From Erinaceus europaeus (Eukaryota > Chordata > Mammalia > Eulipotyphla > Erinaceidae), in the NCBI RefSeq assembly GCF_950295315.1, contig NC_080177.1, forward strand, positions 79,348,235 through 79,412,234: a stretch of DNA of 64,000 nt. The letters run 5' to 3'. A model generated the notes under the pieces. That model saw nothing but the letters and a program-made list of their open reading frames with translations, ran no database searches and was not told the origin of the DNA. The translations under genes and the position numbers were made by a program. Below, piece after piece: positions 1 to 10,075 of this stretch (positions are counted from its first letter, which is position 1; each line of letters starts with the position of its first letter).

Positions 1-168
1 AAGCAGGTCTGCAGGTGTCTCTCTTTCTCTCCCCCGCTCTGTCTCCCCCTTCCTCCTCTCTCCATTTCTGTCGTATTCAATAAAATGGGGGTAAGGGCCA
101 CCAGGAGCAGTGGATTCTTACTGCCGGCACCAAGCCCCAGCAATAACCCTGGAGGCAAAAAACAAAAC
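1..168 (+). mobile_element. Type A SINE, 3' part (cut by window edge)
   Basis: The copy starts inside the CT-rich body and runs through the 3' module (GGAGCAGTGGATTC, then CAGCAATAACCCTGGAGGC) into a short A-rich tail. The tRNA-like head lies outside the window. Confidence 0.85.
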
Positions 169-949
169 AGGAACATGATCACTCGGCATCTATAGCTCTC
201 TTCTGAGAGACGGAAGACAGTGATGGGGGAGGCGAGAATCAATGACTTAGCTGTACTCAAGTGACTATGAGGCTCATGTAACCTGGCCTGCTCAGCAGGA
301 AGAGACAGGAAACAGGGAATCCAGTGACAGTCACGGTTAGTTGCCTCTGAGTGATCCCTGTGTTTGCGCAAACCAGAGTCTCCCTCTCCACGGCTGCATT
401 CTCCACCAAGCACACCTTCCCTTGCCTCTCCCAAAGGGGGGGAAAAAAAAAGAAGGGGATCGGACATGATACAGTTACCCCTTTCCCACAGTTTAAAAGG
501 CATACACCCATCCTAACTAGAGCAACTCAGTACGACTTGACAAGTAACAAGTTAGAGAACTCTCCTCTCTGACGGCCACCAAAGAAAGCCCGCTTCCCCA
601 GACTCGGGGCACATCCATCAACGTGCTGGCAGCTGCCAAGTCTCAGCTAAAGCCAGCCACGTGCTGCCGTGTCATTTTGGTGTCTTCACTGTGTCTTCAA
701 GAAAATATCAACTCTCCTTTCGCTCAGAATAAAAGGAGAGCATGAATGTGGCCCAGCAAACCTGCTACGTTCTGAGGATTTTCTCATCCTCATGGTCGTA
801 AATTCAATCTCGCCTGTGTCATTCCATTCCTCACTCAAATGATGAACATTTCAGAGACCCAAAGCAAGTGGGGGGAGCCACGTTCTATGCTTCAAATGAT
901 TTGCTCCAGAACTTATGAAAAGTCCACCAAGTAAGCTACCGTGTAAGGT
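169..949. other. Stretch without recognised gene or repeat
   Basis: Ordinary AT/GC-balanced sequence. Only short frames occur and no splice-site or codon pattern persuades me of an exon. An old, unrecognised repeat cannot be excluded by eye. Confidence 0.4.
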
Positions 950-1735
950 AACTGACTAGCCTCAGACCTACAGGGATGCAGACGTCACACAGGCTCCTGT
1001 GCTGACGATGGGCCCCAGACCAAATTGATGGGGTTTACAGTTAACAGTATTTAAATACTTTTCCCATATCTGGGAGCTACTCTCTTCCCTGGCTTTCTGG
1101 TCCTTTTTTCAATTATGACACCATCCCCCCAGACAATAAGTTAGGTCACCAGCATATTAGATGTCAGGTCAAGCAAAAAACTAGTCGAGTCATGGGCTCC
1201 TTGGAATAGACCTAAAATAGACCTACCAGCTTTTTCCAAACAGAGACCCCAAATCTTCATCTGCAATATTCCAGCCTCTAGATTTATGATTAGTCAACAA
1301 TTTGGTCTGCTTTCTATCTTAACTTTTTTTCACCCACGAGGTCCCAGATGCTACCATGATGCCAACCTGACTTCCCTGGGCAGATGACCCCACCAATGTG
1401 TCCTGGAGCTCTGATTCCCCAGAGCCCTGCCCCAGTAGGGAAAGAGAGAGACAGGCTGGGAGTATGGACCGACCAGTCAACGCCCATGTTCAACAAGGAA
1501 GCAATTACAGAAGCCAGACCTTCCACCTTCTGCATCCCACAATGACCCTGTGTCCCTACTCCCAGAGGGATAAAGAACAGGGAAGCTATCAGGGGAGGGG
1601 AGGGGACGGGACAGAGTTCTGGTGGTGGGAACTGTGTGGAGTTGAACCCCTCTTATCCTAAGGTCTTATCAGTGTTTTCACTTTATAAATAAAAAATTTT
1701 TAAAAACTAAATAAAATAAATACTATAAAGACAAA
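950..1735 (+). mobile_element. L1 3' end (3'UTR), plus strand
   Basis: From about 1,250 the sequence parallels the 3'UTR of the full-length L1 in this window (compare 35,270-35,690): the ATTCCAGCCT block, the GGAAAGAGAGAGACAGGCTGGG block, CAGTCAACGCCCATGTTCA, and an A/T-rich end. The earlier part (950-1,250) shares blocks with the inverted copy at 2,690-3,095. It is 5'-truncated and carries no ORF2 sequence. Confidence 0.8.
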
Positions 1736-1808
1736 AAAGAACAGACTACCTTGTCTTTATTTGGGGAGGAGGAGTTAAATTTGCATAGCGAACTAAAAGC
1801 AAAATGCC

Positions 1809-2009
1809 AGTGAGGTCTTTTTATTATTATTGGATAGAGACAGGGAGAAACTGAGAAGGGAGGGGGAGAGACAGACAGACAGACACCTGCAGTCCTGCTT
1901 CACCACTCTCAAGCTTTACCCTGCAGGTGGATGGAGCTCAGGGGCTTGAACCCGGGTCCCTGAGCACTGTAATGTGTGCACTTAACCGGGTGCGCCACCA
2001 CCCGGCCCC
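1809..2009 (-). mobile_element. Type B SINE, minus strand
   Basis: Reading in reverse: head next to GGGCCGGGTGGTGGCGCA, B-box GGTTCAAGCCC (GGCTTGAACCC on plus), CT-rich body, and a tail at ATTATTGGATAGAGACAG. The nine bases AGTGAGGTC flank both sides, consistent with a target-site duplication. Confidence 0.88.
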
Positions 2010-2265
2010 CTAGTGAGGTCATTTTTAAACTCCTTATGCCTAAAAGCAAAAACGATGCTAGGGACAGAAAGCTGGATTTCAATTGCAAGTGATGTTAGAA
2101 CACTTTTTTATTTCTTTTTCACTAACCACCAGGGTCTGGGGCCCAGTGCCTGCAACACTGTACTACTTGTGAAAGTTATCTTTTTATTTAAACAAAGGTT
2201 AAGAGACAGAGAGATTAAAAAAAAAAAGTGAAGAAGAGAGAGCTAGAGAAGAAGGGAAGACACCG

Positions 2266-2547
2266 AGGGCTGGGTGGTAGCACACGGGGTTAAGTGCACA
2301 TAGTACAAAGCGCAAGGATTAGCGCAAGGATCCAGGTTCGAGCTTCCAGCTCCCCACCTGCAGGGATCACTTCAGAAGTGGTGAAGCAGGTCTACAGGTG
2401 TCATTCTCTCTCCCTCTCTATATCCCCTCCCTCTCAATTGTTTTCTGTCCTGTCCAATAAAAAACTGGGGGAAAAAAATGGTCACCAGGAGCAGTGGATT
2501 CATAGTGCAGGCACCAAACCACAGCAAAAACCCTGGAGGAAATAAAA
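2266..2547 (+). mobile_element. Type A-like SINE with 3' module
   Basis: Head GGGCTGGGTGGTAGCACACGG, B-box GGTTCGAGCTT, CT-rich body, AATAAAA, then the module with GGAGCAGTGGATTCATAG and AAAACCCTGGAGG. The CpG sites are partly decayed, so this is a middle-aged copy. Confidence 0.85.
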
Positions 2548-2561
2548 TGGGGGAGGGGAGA

Positions 2562-2691
2562 GGGGAGACACCTGCAGCACTGCTCCACACTTGTTAAGTT
2601 TCCCCCCTGCAGATGAGAACAAGAGGCTTGAACCTGCATCCTTAAGCATGATAACATGTGCACTCTACTGGGTGTGCCACCATCCAGGCCC
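2562..2691 (-). mobile_element. Type B SINE head fragment, minus strand
   Basis: GACACCTGCAG, then CACTTGTTAAG, GGCTTGAACCTG and a GTGTGCCACCATCCAGGCCC end. This is the head and B-box region of a type B SINE; the tail is missing. Confidence 0.75.
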
Positions 2692-3095
2692 TAACACCCA
2701 GTAGAGCAGGGGCAGGGCTCTGGGGAAGTGGGGCTCCAGGACACATTGGTGGGGTTGTCTATCCAGGGAAGTCTGGTTGGCATCACAGTAGCTTTTGGAA
2801 CCTGGTGGCTGAAAGAAGAGTTAACATATAAAGCCAAACAAATTGTTGCTTCATCGTGAACCTAAAGACTGGAATGGTGCAGATGACAATTTGGGGGTGT
2901 CCACTTTGTAGATAGTTACTAGTCCTATTTTAGTTATATTCCAAAGGGCCCTTGACTATATTAGTGTTTTGTGTTTTGTTTTTTTTTGGGTTGCTGCTGT
3001 TTTTTCTGAGCCTGACATCTGATACGCAGGTGGGCCCATATTCAGCTTAGGAGTCTATGTGACCTCTGCATCCCTATAGATCTGAGCTCACAGTC
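2690..3095 (-). mobile_element. L1 3'UTR fragment, minus strand
   Basis: Reverse complement of blocks also seen at 950-1,500: the GACTTCCCTGG..GACCCCACCAATGTGTCCTGGAGC region and the GATGCAGAGGTCACATAGACTCC block. It lies about 1 kb from the plus-strand copy and forms an imperfect inverted pair with it. Confidence 0.7.
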
Positions 3096-3570
3096 TGCAG
3101 TCATGAAAACACAGTATTTTAAATAGCACCTTAGGGGGAAATAAACCATAAATTTGTTGTGAGCACTGAGAAAATAACAAGAGTGTTTGAGAGGGCCGGC
3201 AAAGGAGTAAGCCACCAAGCGTCATGGGCCTATCCTCTCTTACAGCTCAGGCTACTCCCACACAGCCAGGGTAGTGCTCCAGCAACCAATCCCATTTTCA
3301 GCAGGAAGTTCCCACAGTACTTTCCTGTTTTATGTGTAATTATCACTCCTCCATCCACCCTCCCCATTCCCATTCCCACCCACTGATAACCTTTGTCAGG
3401 TGCAACTTAGGTGAAAGTCTAAAAGCTGCCATATTCCAGAAGTTAAGACGGCACAATCATTTCCTCTGCCCAGTGAGGAATGAACTTAAGCAGAGAAAAT
3501 GTTAATGTAGGAGGACAAGTGACAGTTTGGCTTTAAGCTGGGGTGACAGACAGCTCAGCAGTAGACTTGG
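3096..3570. other. Stretch without recognised feature
   Basis: No repeat that I recognise and no convincing exon. A pyrimidine-rich segment with CCATTCCCATTCCCACCC lies around 3,350-3,380. Confidence 0.35.
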
Positions 3571-3574
3571 TTTT

Positions 3575-3869
3575 CGTTTTTTGTTTTTGTTTTTTGCCTC
3601 CAGAATCATCACTGGGGCTTATTGACGGCTCTAGGAACCCAGCGCTCCTGGAGACCATTTTTTCCATTTCATTGAACAGGACAGAGAGAAATTACGAGGG
3701 GAGGGGGGGATAGAGAAGGAAAGAGGAAGAGAGAACTGCAGACCTGCTTCACTGCTCATGCAGCGTCCTCCCTGCAGGTGGAGGGGAGCAGGGACTAGAA
3801 CCTGGATCCTTGCGTGGGTCCTTGTGCTTAGTACTATGTGCGCCACTACCACCCCCCTCCCCCAGGCCC
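3575..3869 (-). mobile_element. Type A SINE with 3' module, minus strand
   Basis: T-rich tail at 3,575, module as TTGCCTCCAGAATCATCACTGG, purine-rich body, GCAGACCTGCTTCACTGCTC, and a diverged B-box. Many substitutions show that it is old. Confidence 0.8.
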
Positions 3870-4030
3870 TCAGATTCGTACACAGGGGTGTGCAAACCTG
3901 AGGCCCCAGGTGCCATCTCCAGCACGGCCTGTAACACAGCTCAGTGCTGCTATGGCCTGTCCACCCCCCTTCTCTCTTATATATATATAAAAAAAAGTAG
4001 ATCTTTGAAGAAAAAGAAAAAGGTTAATTT
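3870..4030 (+). mobile_element. Type C SINE, diverged
   Basis: Shows a TGCAAACCTGAGGCCCCAGGT head-like block and ACACAGCTCAGTGCTGCTATGGCCTG, resembling the GAGCTGAGCAGTGCTCTGG block of type C, followed by a CT-rich and A-rich tail. Confidence 0.5.
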
Positions 4031-4077
4031 CCCTAAAGCACACACAACTTTATTACACTCTTAATTAAGACTCCTTT

Positions 4078-4107
<30 letters not shown>
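4078..4107 (+). repeat. (GA)n microsatellite
   Basis: An uninterrupted run of about 14 GA units. Confidence 0.95.
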
Positions 4108-4108
<1 letters not shown>

Positions 4109-4159
4109 GTCTTGTCTCACCTTAGAGAGTTCTGGAGTCCCTGATCCACACCCCATCCC

Positions 4160-4350
4160 CACCCACAGCAAGGGACTTGAGGAGCAGTGGACAGCACTGT
4201 ACAGATCTCCCCTTCTCTGCTGTTTGTCTCTCTTTCTCACTGATGGATCAAGGGGGGGAAAAGCGTAGGGTCAGGAAGATAGCACCACCCGTTAGAGCAT
4301 GGACTTGCAAACATGAACCCCTAGGCCACACCCCCTCAAAAAAAAAAAGC
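4160..4350 (+). mobile_element. Two truncated type C-like SINE pieces
   Basis: The first piece (to about 4,255) has GAGCAGTGGACAGCACTGT and a CT-rich body. The second starts at GGTCAGGAAGATAGCACCACCCG, is head-only and ends in an A-run. Both are short and diverged. Confidence 0.45.
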
Positions 4351-4352
4351 CA

Positions 4353-4630
4353 CTGGGGATGATGGGTTAAGCTTACACAGCACAAAGCACAAGGACCCAT
4401 GTATGGATCTGGGTTCTAGCCTCTGGCTCCCCATCTGCAAGAGGGGTGGTGGTGAAGCAGGTCTGCAGGTGTCTTTCTCCCTATCTCCCCTCCCCTCTCA
4501 ATTTCTCTCTTTCCTGCCCAATAAAATGGAAAACTGGCCACCGGGAGCCATAGATTCATAGTGCCGGCACCAAGCCCCACGGAGAACACTGGAGGCAATA
4601 AAAAAAATTAAATAAATAAATAAATAATAG
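4353..4630 (+). mobile_element. Type A-like SINE with 3' module
   Basis: Diverged head (GATGATGGGTTAAGC), GAAGCAGGTCTGCAGGTGTC, CT-rich body, CCCAATAAAATGG, module with GCCGGCACCAAGCCCC, and a (TAAA)n tail. Part of the region between B-box and body is deleted. Confidence 0.82.
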
Positions 4631-4991
4631 TAATTTAAAAAAATCTGACACCCTACAAATTCTACCGTGAAGATGAACGCATCACTACTGCTTTTTCCAT
4701 AACTTTGTGGTTTAAGTAGCTTAAACCAGACTTAGCTACCAAACTGCATCTTTGTAATTTTCAGCTTTGTAGACTTCATGTGTTTCTTTCAGTTTGTTTC
4801 TTCATATTTGGGACACATAATAAACTCTGAACATTTAAGTAGAGGAAATAGGAAATGGGGGGGAGGTGCATCACAGAGGGTGAAGCTATGTTGTGTTTCT
4901 CCCTGTGTCTCCTCCTCTCTTAATTTGTTTGTACCCAAGATAAATAAATATATTTATGGAGCGGGGGAAGTAGTAAATAAATGTTAATGCA
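4631..4991. other. Stretch without recognised gene
   Basis: AT-rich sequence. The GTGCATCACAGAGGGTGAAGC..CTCCCTGTGTCTCCTCCTC segment around 4,865-4,945 may be a decayed SINE body, but I cannot assign it. Confidence 0.35.
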
Positions 4992-5001
4992 ATCTACTCT
5001 T

Positions 5002-5285
5002 TTTTTAAAAAAAAAAAAATTACTTATTATTTATTCCCTTTTGTTGCCCTTGTTGTAGTTATGATTGCTGTCATTGTTGTTGGATAGGACAGAGAGAAAT
5101 GGAGAGAGGAGGGGAAGACAGAGAAGGGGAGAGAAAGACAGACACCTGCAGCCCTGCTTCACCGCCTGTGAAGCGACTCCCCTGAAGGTGGGGAGCCGGG
5201 GGCTCGAACCAGGATCCTTAAGCCAGTTCTTGCAGCTTTGCACCACCTGTGCTTAAACCCCTGCACTACTGCCCGACTCCCTGCT
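5002..5285 (-). mobile_element. Type A SINE (short form), minus strand
   Basis: Flanked by the 10-bp direct repeat ATCTACTCTT at 4,992-5,001 and 5,286-5,295. The tail is the TTGTTGCCCTTGTTGTAG block, followed by the purine-rich body, B-box as GGCTCGAACC and head end CTACTGCCCGACTCCC. It has no 3' module. Confidence 0.93.
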
Positions 5286-5295
5286 ATCTACTCTT

Positions 5296-5778
5296 AAGGT
5301 AGATGGAAGAGGGAAGCAGAAAACAAAGAAATACAGTTAAATCTGAAAACCTGACTTCCAGTCACTGCCTGATCACTAAGGACTCCCAAACACTTCAACA
5401 GATCACGTCCAATTTCTGGGTTTCAGCTTTCTCATCCTTTTATAAAGGCGGGTGGTGGACCAAATAATCTATGCCCCAAATCCCTCCGAGCTCCAATACT
5501 CTATGAACCTGTTCATCTGAAAGTAGGAAACTGTAACTATGGTTTGCACACTAATTTCGCGCTTGTATGCTCATTGGTTTTGGCAGCCAACATGAGAAGG
5601 ATGCAAGGTGTCCACTGCTAAAAGCAAATTTGTCAGAAAAAATTGTTTAGAAAGTTCAGTTGTTGTTTAAGATCTCATAGCTGGAAAAGTTGAAACTCAG
5701 ATTTCCAAAGGACAAGTAGTAAGTTACATCAATTCAAAAATCAATTTCAGTAAATCAAAATTCAAAAATAATTGCCGA
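5296..5778. other. Mostly unique; possible MIR-type relic at about 5,415-5,515
   Basis: The segment TTTCTGGGTTTCAGCTTTCTCATC..GGACCAAATAATCT..CTCCAATACTCTATGAA resembles the old mammalian repeat block with CTCAGTTTCCTCATCTGTAA. The rest shows nothing recognisable. Confidence 0.4.
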
Positions 5779-6084
5779 GGGAGGGGGACAGGCAGTAGCT
5801 CAGCAGGTTAAGTGCACATGGTGCGAAGTGCAAGGACCCCGGTTCGAGCCCCCAGCGCCCTATCTGCAGGGGAGTCGCTTCACAGGCAGTGAAGCAGGTC
5901 TGCAGGTGTCTATCTTTCTCTCCCCGTCTTCCCCTCCTCTCTCCGTTTCTCTCTGTCCTGTCCAATAACAACAAGAGCAACAAAAATGAAGGGGAAAAAT
6001 GGCCTCCAGGAGCAGTGGATTTGTAGTGCAGGCACCGAGCCGGAGTGATAACCCTGGAGGCAAAAAAAAAAAAAAAAAAAAAAA
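5779..6084 (+). mobile_element. Type A SINE with 3' module
   Basis: A-box-like TAGCTCAGCAG and an intact GGTTCGAGCCC B-box, full CT body, shortened AAC-rich part, module GGAGCAGTGGATTTG..ATAACCCTGGAGGC, and an uninterrupted A-tail of over 20. Confidence 0.93.
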
Positions 6085-6103
6085 TCTTCGTTTTTAAATT
6101 TTA

Positions 6104-6314
6104 TTTATTATTAGCTCAATTTATTTATTGGATAGAGACAGCCAGAAATCGAGAGTGAATGGGGAGATAGAGAGGGAGAGAGACAGACACCTGCAGACCT
6201 GCTTCACCACTTGTGAAGCTTTCCCCATGCAAGTGGGGACTGGGGGCTTGAACCCAGGTCCTTGCGCATTTTAAAGTGTGCGCTCAACCAGGTGCACCAC
6301 CACCCAGCCCCCCC
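6104..6314 (-). mobile_element. Type B SINE, minus strand
   Basis: Tail TTTATTTATTGGATAGAGACAG, body GGGGAGATAGAGAGGGAGAGAG, GAAGCTTTCCCC, B-box GGCTTGAACCC, head end CACCACCCAGCCCC. Confidence 0.9.
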
Positions 6315-6356
6315 AAACAAAATCCTTTTTAAAAAATGAAATAAAATTATTGCCTA

Positions 6357-6540
6357 GGGACCAGGCAACAGTGCATCTGGTTGAACAATTATGTGACCAC
6401 ACACAAGGACCCAGGTTCAAGCTCCCTGTCCCCACATGCAGGGGGAAGCTTTACAAGCAGTGAAGCAGTATTGTGGATGTCTGTCTAACTATCTCCTGCC
6501 CTCTCAATTTCTCTCTATCCTAAATAAATAGTTTTTAAAA
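6357..6540 (+). mobile_element. Type B SINE
   Basis: Head GACCAGGCAACAGTGCATCTGG, B-box GGTTCAAGCTC, GGGGGAAGCTTTACAAGC, CT-rich body and TAAATAAATAG tail. Diverged. Confidence 0.82.
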
Positions 6541-6953
6541 TATAGAATAAGAGTTACCTAGATGCAACAAAACTGACTCCTGTACTTGGCGAGAACTATG
6601 GTAGCTGCTGGAGGGAAAGGCCGCTGTGGCCCTGGGTCAAGCAGTCTGTTTGGTGGCGGGTGTGGCAAGTCAGATATGAAAGGTATCTGGTCATACTCCT
6701 GAGGTTCAATAATGCCGTAAGCCAACAGTAAGTCAATTTTTAAAACTTCCTGCTAAAACAACAAGGGCAACAAAAGGGAAAATAAGTAAATATTTCTTAA
6801 AAATTAAAAAAAAACCCTTTCTGATACGTAATATCATAAATCCAAACCAGTGAAGATTACTACAGGAGACCTCACTCTCACTGCAGGGAGTACTATGAAG
6901 TCCACAACTCCAGGAACAGCACTTATTTAAAAGTAAAATAAAAACAAAAAGAG
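6541..6953. other. Stretch without recognised gene
   Basis: No motif stands out. A short fragment at 6,755-6,785 (CAACAAGGGCAACAAAAGGG) matches the tail of a type A SINE and may be a decayed remnant. Confidence 0.35.
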
Positions 6954-7240
6954 GGGGCTGGACGATAGCGCAACAGGCTAAGCACACATGGCGCAAAGCA
7001 CAAGGACCGGCGTAAGGATCCCGGTTCGAGCCCCCGCTCCCCACCTGCAGGGGAGTCGCTTCACAGACAGTGAAGCAGGTCTGCAGGTGTCTGTCTTTCT
7101 CTCCTTCTCTCTGTCTTTCCCTCCTCTCTCCATTTCTCTCTGTCCTATTCAACAACGATGACTTCAATAACAACAATAACTACAACAATAAAACAAGGGC
7201 AACAAAAAGGGAAAATGAATTAATATAAAAAAATTGTTAA
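6954..7240 (+). mobile_element. Type A SINE (short form)
   Basis: Head TAGCGCAACAGGCTAAGC, intact GGTTCGAGCCC B-box, full CT body, AAC-rich tail, AAGGGCAACAAAAAGGG, no 3' module. Many CpGs are retained, so it is fairly young. Confidence 0.93.
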
Positions 7241-7244
7241 AAAA

Positions 7245-7373
7245 TCTAGTGCCTGAGGCTCCAACATCCCAGATTCTATCCCCCACACCACCATAATCCA
7301 GAGCTGAGCAGTGCTCTGGTATTTCTGTTTCTCTCTCTCTACATCTCTCTGAAAAACAAAATAAATAACATGT
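7245..7373 (+). mobile_element. Type C SINE
   Basis: GTGCCTGAGGCTCC, a B-box-like segment TTCTATCCCCCAC, CAGAGCTGAGCAGTGCTCTGG, CT body, AAAACAAAATAAATAA tail. The 5' end is truncated. Confidence 0.75.
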
Positions 7374-7507
7374 TATTAAATATTTTAAAAAGCAGTAAAA
7401 AGAGTGATTAATAATATTTTCAAACTACATTCAAACATATGGCATGTCTCAATTCACAGTTTAAAAAATAAAAGATTCAGAACTGCCAATAAGGGGACAG
7501 GATAGTT

Positions 7508-7888
7508 TTTTTTTGCCTCCAGGATTATTGCTGGAGCTCGGTGATAGTTGTTTTTTTTTTGTTTTTTTTTTTGCCTCCAAGATTATTGCTGGGGCTCGGT
7601 GCCTGCATTACAAATCCACTGCTCCTGGAAACCATTTTTCCCATTTTGTTGCCCTTGTTATTGTCATTATTATTACTGTCATTGCTGTTGTTGGATAGGA
7701 CAGAAATCGAGAGAGGAGACAGAGAGGAGGAAAGACAGACAGACACCTGCAGACCTGCTTCACTGTCCGTGAGGCGACCCCCCTGCAAGTGGGGAGCCAG
7801 GGGCTCAAACCAGGATCCTTAAGCTTAAGCTGGTCCTTGAGCTTTGCACCATGTATGCTTAACCCGCTGAGCTACCGACCCACCCCCA
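7508..7888 (-). mobile_element. Type A SINE with duplicated 3' module, minus strand
   Basis: The main element runs from a T-rich tail near 7,549 to the head at 7,880. An extra partial module, TGCCTCCAGGATTATTGCTGGAGCTCGGTG, sits outside it at 7,514-7,543 and is separated by T-runs. The sequence AGGATAGTTTTTTT flanks the whole block (from 7,498 and again from about 7,887), so both pieces lie inside one target-site duplication. Confidence 0.85.
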
Positions 7889-9237
7889 GGATAGTTTTTT
7901 TTAAGCTGCTTTAAAAAGTCTCTATAAATAAATTAAAATAAAATAATTTTAAAAAAAGAAAAAAGAATAAAGTCTCAGTGGCTAGGAGGACTGCTTCAAA
8001 ATGAAACACACAATCAGAGCAAAGGCAAAGTATGAAAGCCAGAAAATAATAGCGAAAAAAAAAAAACAGAGCTCAAAACAATCTCCATGGAAGATTTCGG
8101 TGAGGTGAAGCGTACAAGGGCCACTTTGCTTTGGAATCTCACCAAAAAGTCACAATTATCACTGCCTGACACTTAGATCTTTTTAAAAAGTCCGCTGCAC
8201 CAGAGCCGCGATTTCTAGTGCTGGGAGCACTAGCAGGAACTATGTTATGTACAGAGCAGCTAAGAGCAACACCTACTGACTGTCTTGACCCGCTTGCCAA
8301 ACTTGCTCTCTAGGTTGACTGGACCAATCTAAAGATACAACCAACTTCAAGTGTTCCTTTAAGCATACAGAGATTAGCAGAAAATAAATTGTCAGCTACA
8401 GAAAATCATTCACAACACACCCACCAAAATTTCTCGTTTTGCCCTGAGCCATTTGAGTGCAAATCACCACCCAAGTCATTGTAAATACATTGTCAACTGC
8501 TAATGCCTTCGCATAATAATTGATCCCATGGGGAAAAAAAATGTTTTAATATTAATTCTCTTGTCAAAAGCTGACATCCCATCTAACAGTCAAATGTACC
8601 TATGACCTGTTTTTATGTAAGCCTTAAGAGACTACCCTAGCTACCACCATGTGTTGTCCTTGACCTTTTTTATTTCATTTTCAACCCTGGTAAAGAGGAC
8701 TTAATTGCAATTTAAGGAAAGAAAAAAAATGAAATGCATTGAATCAGGATTGTACAGAAAAATGAATACTGTTACACAACTCACTATTGAGAATACTGCT
8801 AGGAAATTGGTTGCACGTAAGTGTGGGGATTTGATCTGTTGTGTGTGTGTGTGTGGTTTTTTTTTTCCCAAAAGATTCAGGCAGAGAACTCTTTGCCTTG
8901 GACGAATATTTCATGATAAAACAAGAGAAAGTTGACACTTAACTCCCACAGAGTACCAGTACAAAAACAATGGCTTGAAGAGTCTGAGTCAGAGTTTCAA
9001 CACGAAAGGTTGGCAACGCCAACCCCAGTTCATCCAGACAGACCTGGAACTTGATGAAAGTCGACAGACACCTTTACTCTGGAATGTGCATCCCTATCCC
9101 TGGGTTCCCGGTCTAGAAACAGAATCGGTTAGCAGGTAGTAAGAGCTGCCGGTGCTGGCTCCCTCTCACTTAGGGGGGAAAAAATAAAATCTGTAAGCTA
9201 AATGCCAGTTGAGGGTTCAGAAGCCATTCATTCAACA

Positions 9238-9238
<1 letters not shown>
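7889..9238. other. Repeat-poor stretch left of the CpG island
   Basis: No SINE or L1 is seen over about 1.3 kb, which is unusual here. If the minus-strand gene suggested by the CpG island is real, this would be first-intron sequence. A short GT run lies at about 8,839-8,854. No convincing exon is seen. Confidence 0.4.

Positions 9239-9291
<53 letters not shown>
9239..9291 (+). repeat. (CA)n microsatellite
   Basis: About 26 CA units just outside the left margin of the CpG island. Confidence 0.97.
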
Positions 9292-9294
<3 letters not shown>

Positions 9295-9371
9295 TCCATT
9301 CCAACACGAATCCCAACAACTCAATTAAACATCTTCCTTGAAAGCGAGCCATTTTCCTTGTCTGCACCCTA

Positions 9372-9398
9372 ACACACACACACACACACACACACACG
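9372..9398 (+). repeat. (CA)n microsatellite, second
   Basis: About 13 CA units, 80 bases from the first run. Confidence 0.95.
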
Positions 9399-9582
9399 AT
9401 TACTTCCCGACCTAGACCTGCCCTGGATGACACTGAGCCTCGCACATTTCCTTTACAAAGGTCAGGAGAAGTTGCAAACAGAAGGGGCGAAAGAGGAGAA
9501 AAAGTTCCTTTTTTTTTTCCCCCGGCCCTCCAGCACCCTCACCCTCCTCCTCCTCCCCAGGTCCTGCGGCAGCTGGCTTGCT

Positions 9583-9600
9583 GGGGGGGGGGGGGGGGGG
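9583..9600 (+). repeat. Poly(G) run
   Basis: Eighteen G in a row inside the island margin, followed by CACTGACC. Such a run can form a G-quadruplex and is prone to length error in sequencing. Confidence 0.9.
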
Positions 9601-9748
9601 CACTGACCAACCTCCCAGCCCCCAGCCCCGGCCCCCGGGGGAGAGAGGAAGCACCCCCCGGACGGCACCCAGCAGCAGCCCCCCTCCCTTCCTCACCCCC
9701 CCCCCCGACCACCCGGCCTGCCCCCCACCCGCACTCCTGCCTGCAGGG

Positions 9749-9760
9749 GGCTCACCCAGG
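9749..9760 (-). promoter_or_regulatory. Candidate splice donor, minus strand (second)
   Basis: Reads CACCTGG|GTGAGC on the minus strand. It is weaker than the 10,069 site but still close to the donor consensus. An alternative end for the first exon. Confidence 0.4.
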
Positions 9761-10059
9761 TGACACCGCAGGTCCCCCGCCCGCCCACCGCATCCCAGGG
9801 TGCCGGGGGGCCGCGGCCTCGCGCGAGGGGGCTCGGGGACCGGGAGGTGCGTGGGTGCGCGGTGCCCCAGGGTCTCGGCCGCCCGCCCGCCCACCCAGAA
9901 TCCCGAAAGCAAACTTTGACCGGCCTCGGGGCGGCCGTGCAGCTCCGGACCCTGGAGGCGAACCCCCCCCCCACCCAGCAGGAGCCGGGAGGGAGGTTGT
10001 CAGCAGACTGCCGCGACCCCCGCTGCTCTGCCGGGACCCCGGGACCCCGGGTGGCTGGG

Positions 10060-10075
10060 TGGCACTTACCGATGG
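10060..10075 (-). promoter_or_regulatory. Strong candidate splice donor, minus strand
   Basis: Reads CCATCG|GTAAGTGCC on the minus strand, with intron position 1 at 10,069. GTAAGT matches the U1-complementary consensus exactly. I see no comparable site further right on this strand within the island, so it is the first usable donor for a transcript starting near 10,700. A frame open from an ATG at 10,287 runs up to it and meets a stop only through the GTAAGT itself. Confidence 0.55.
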
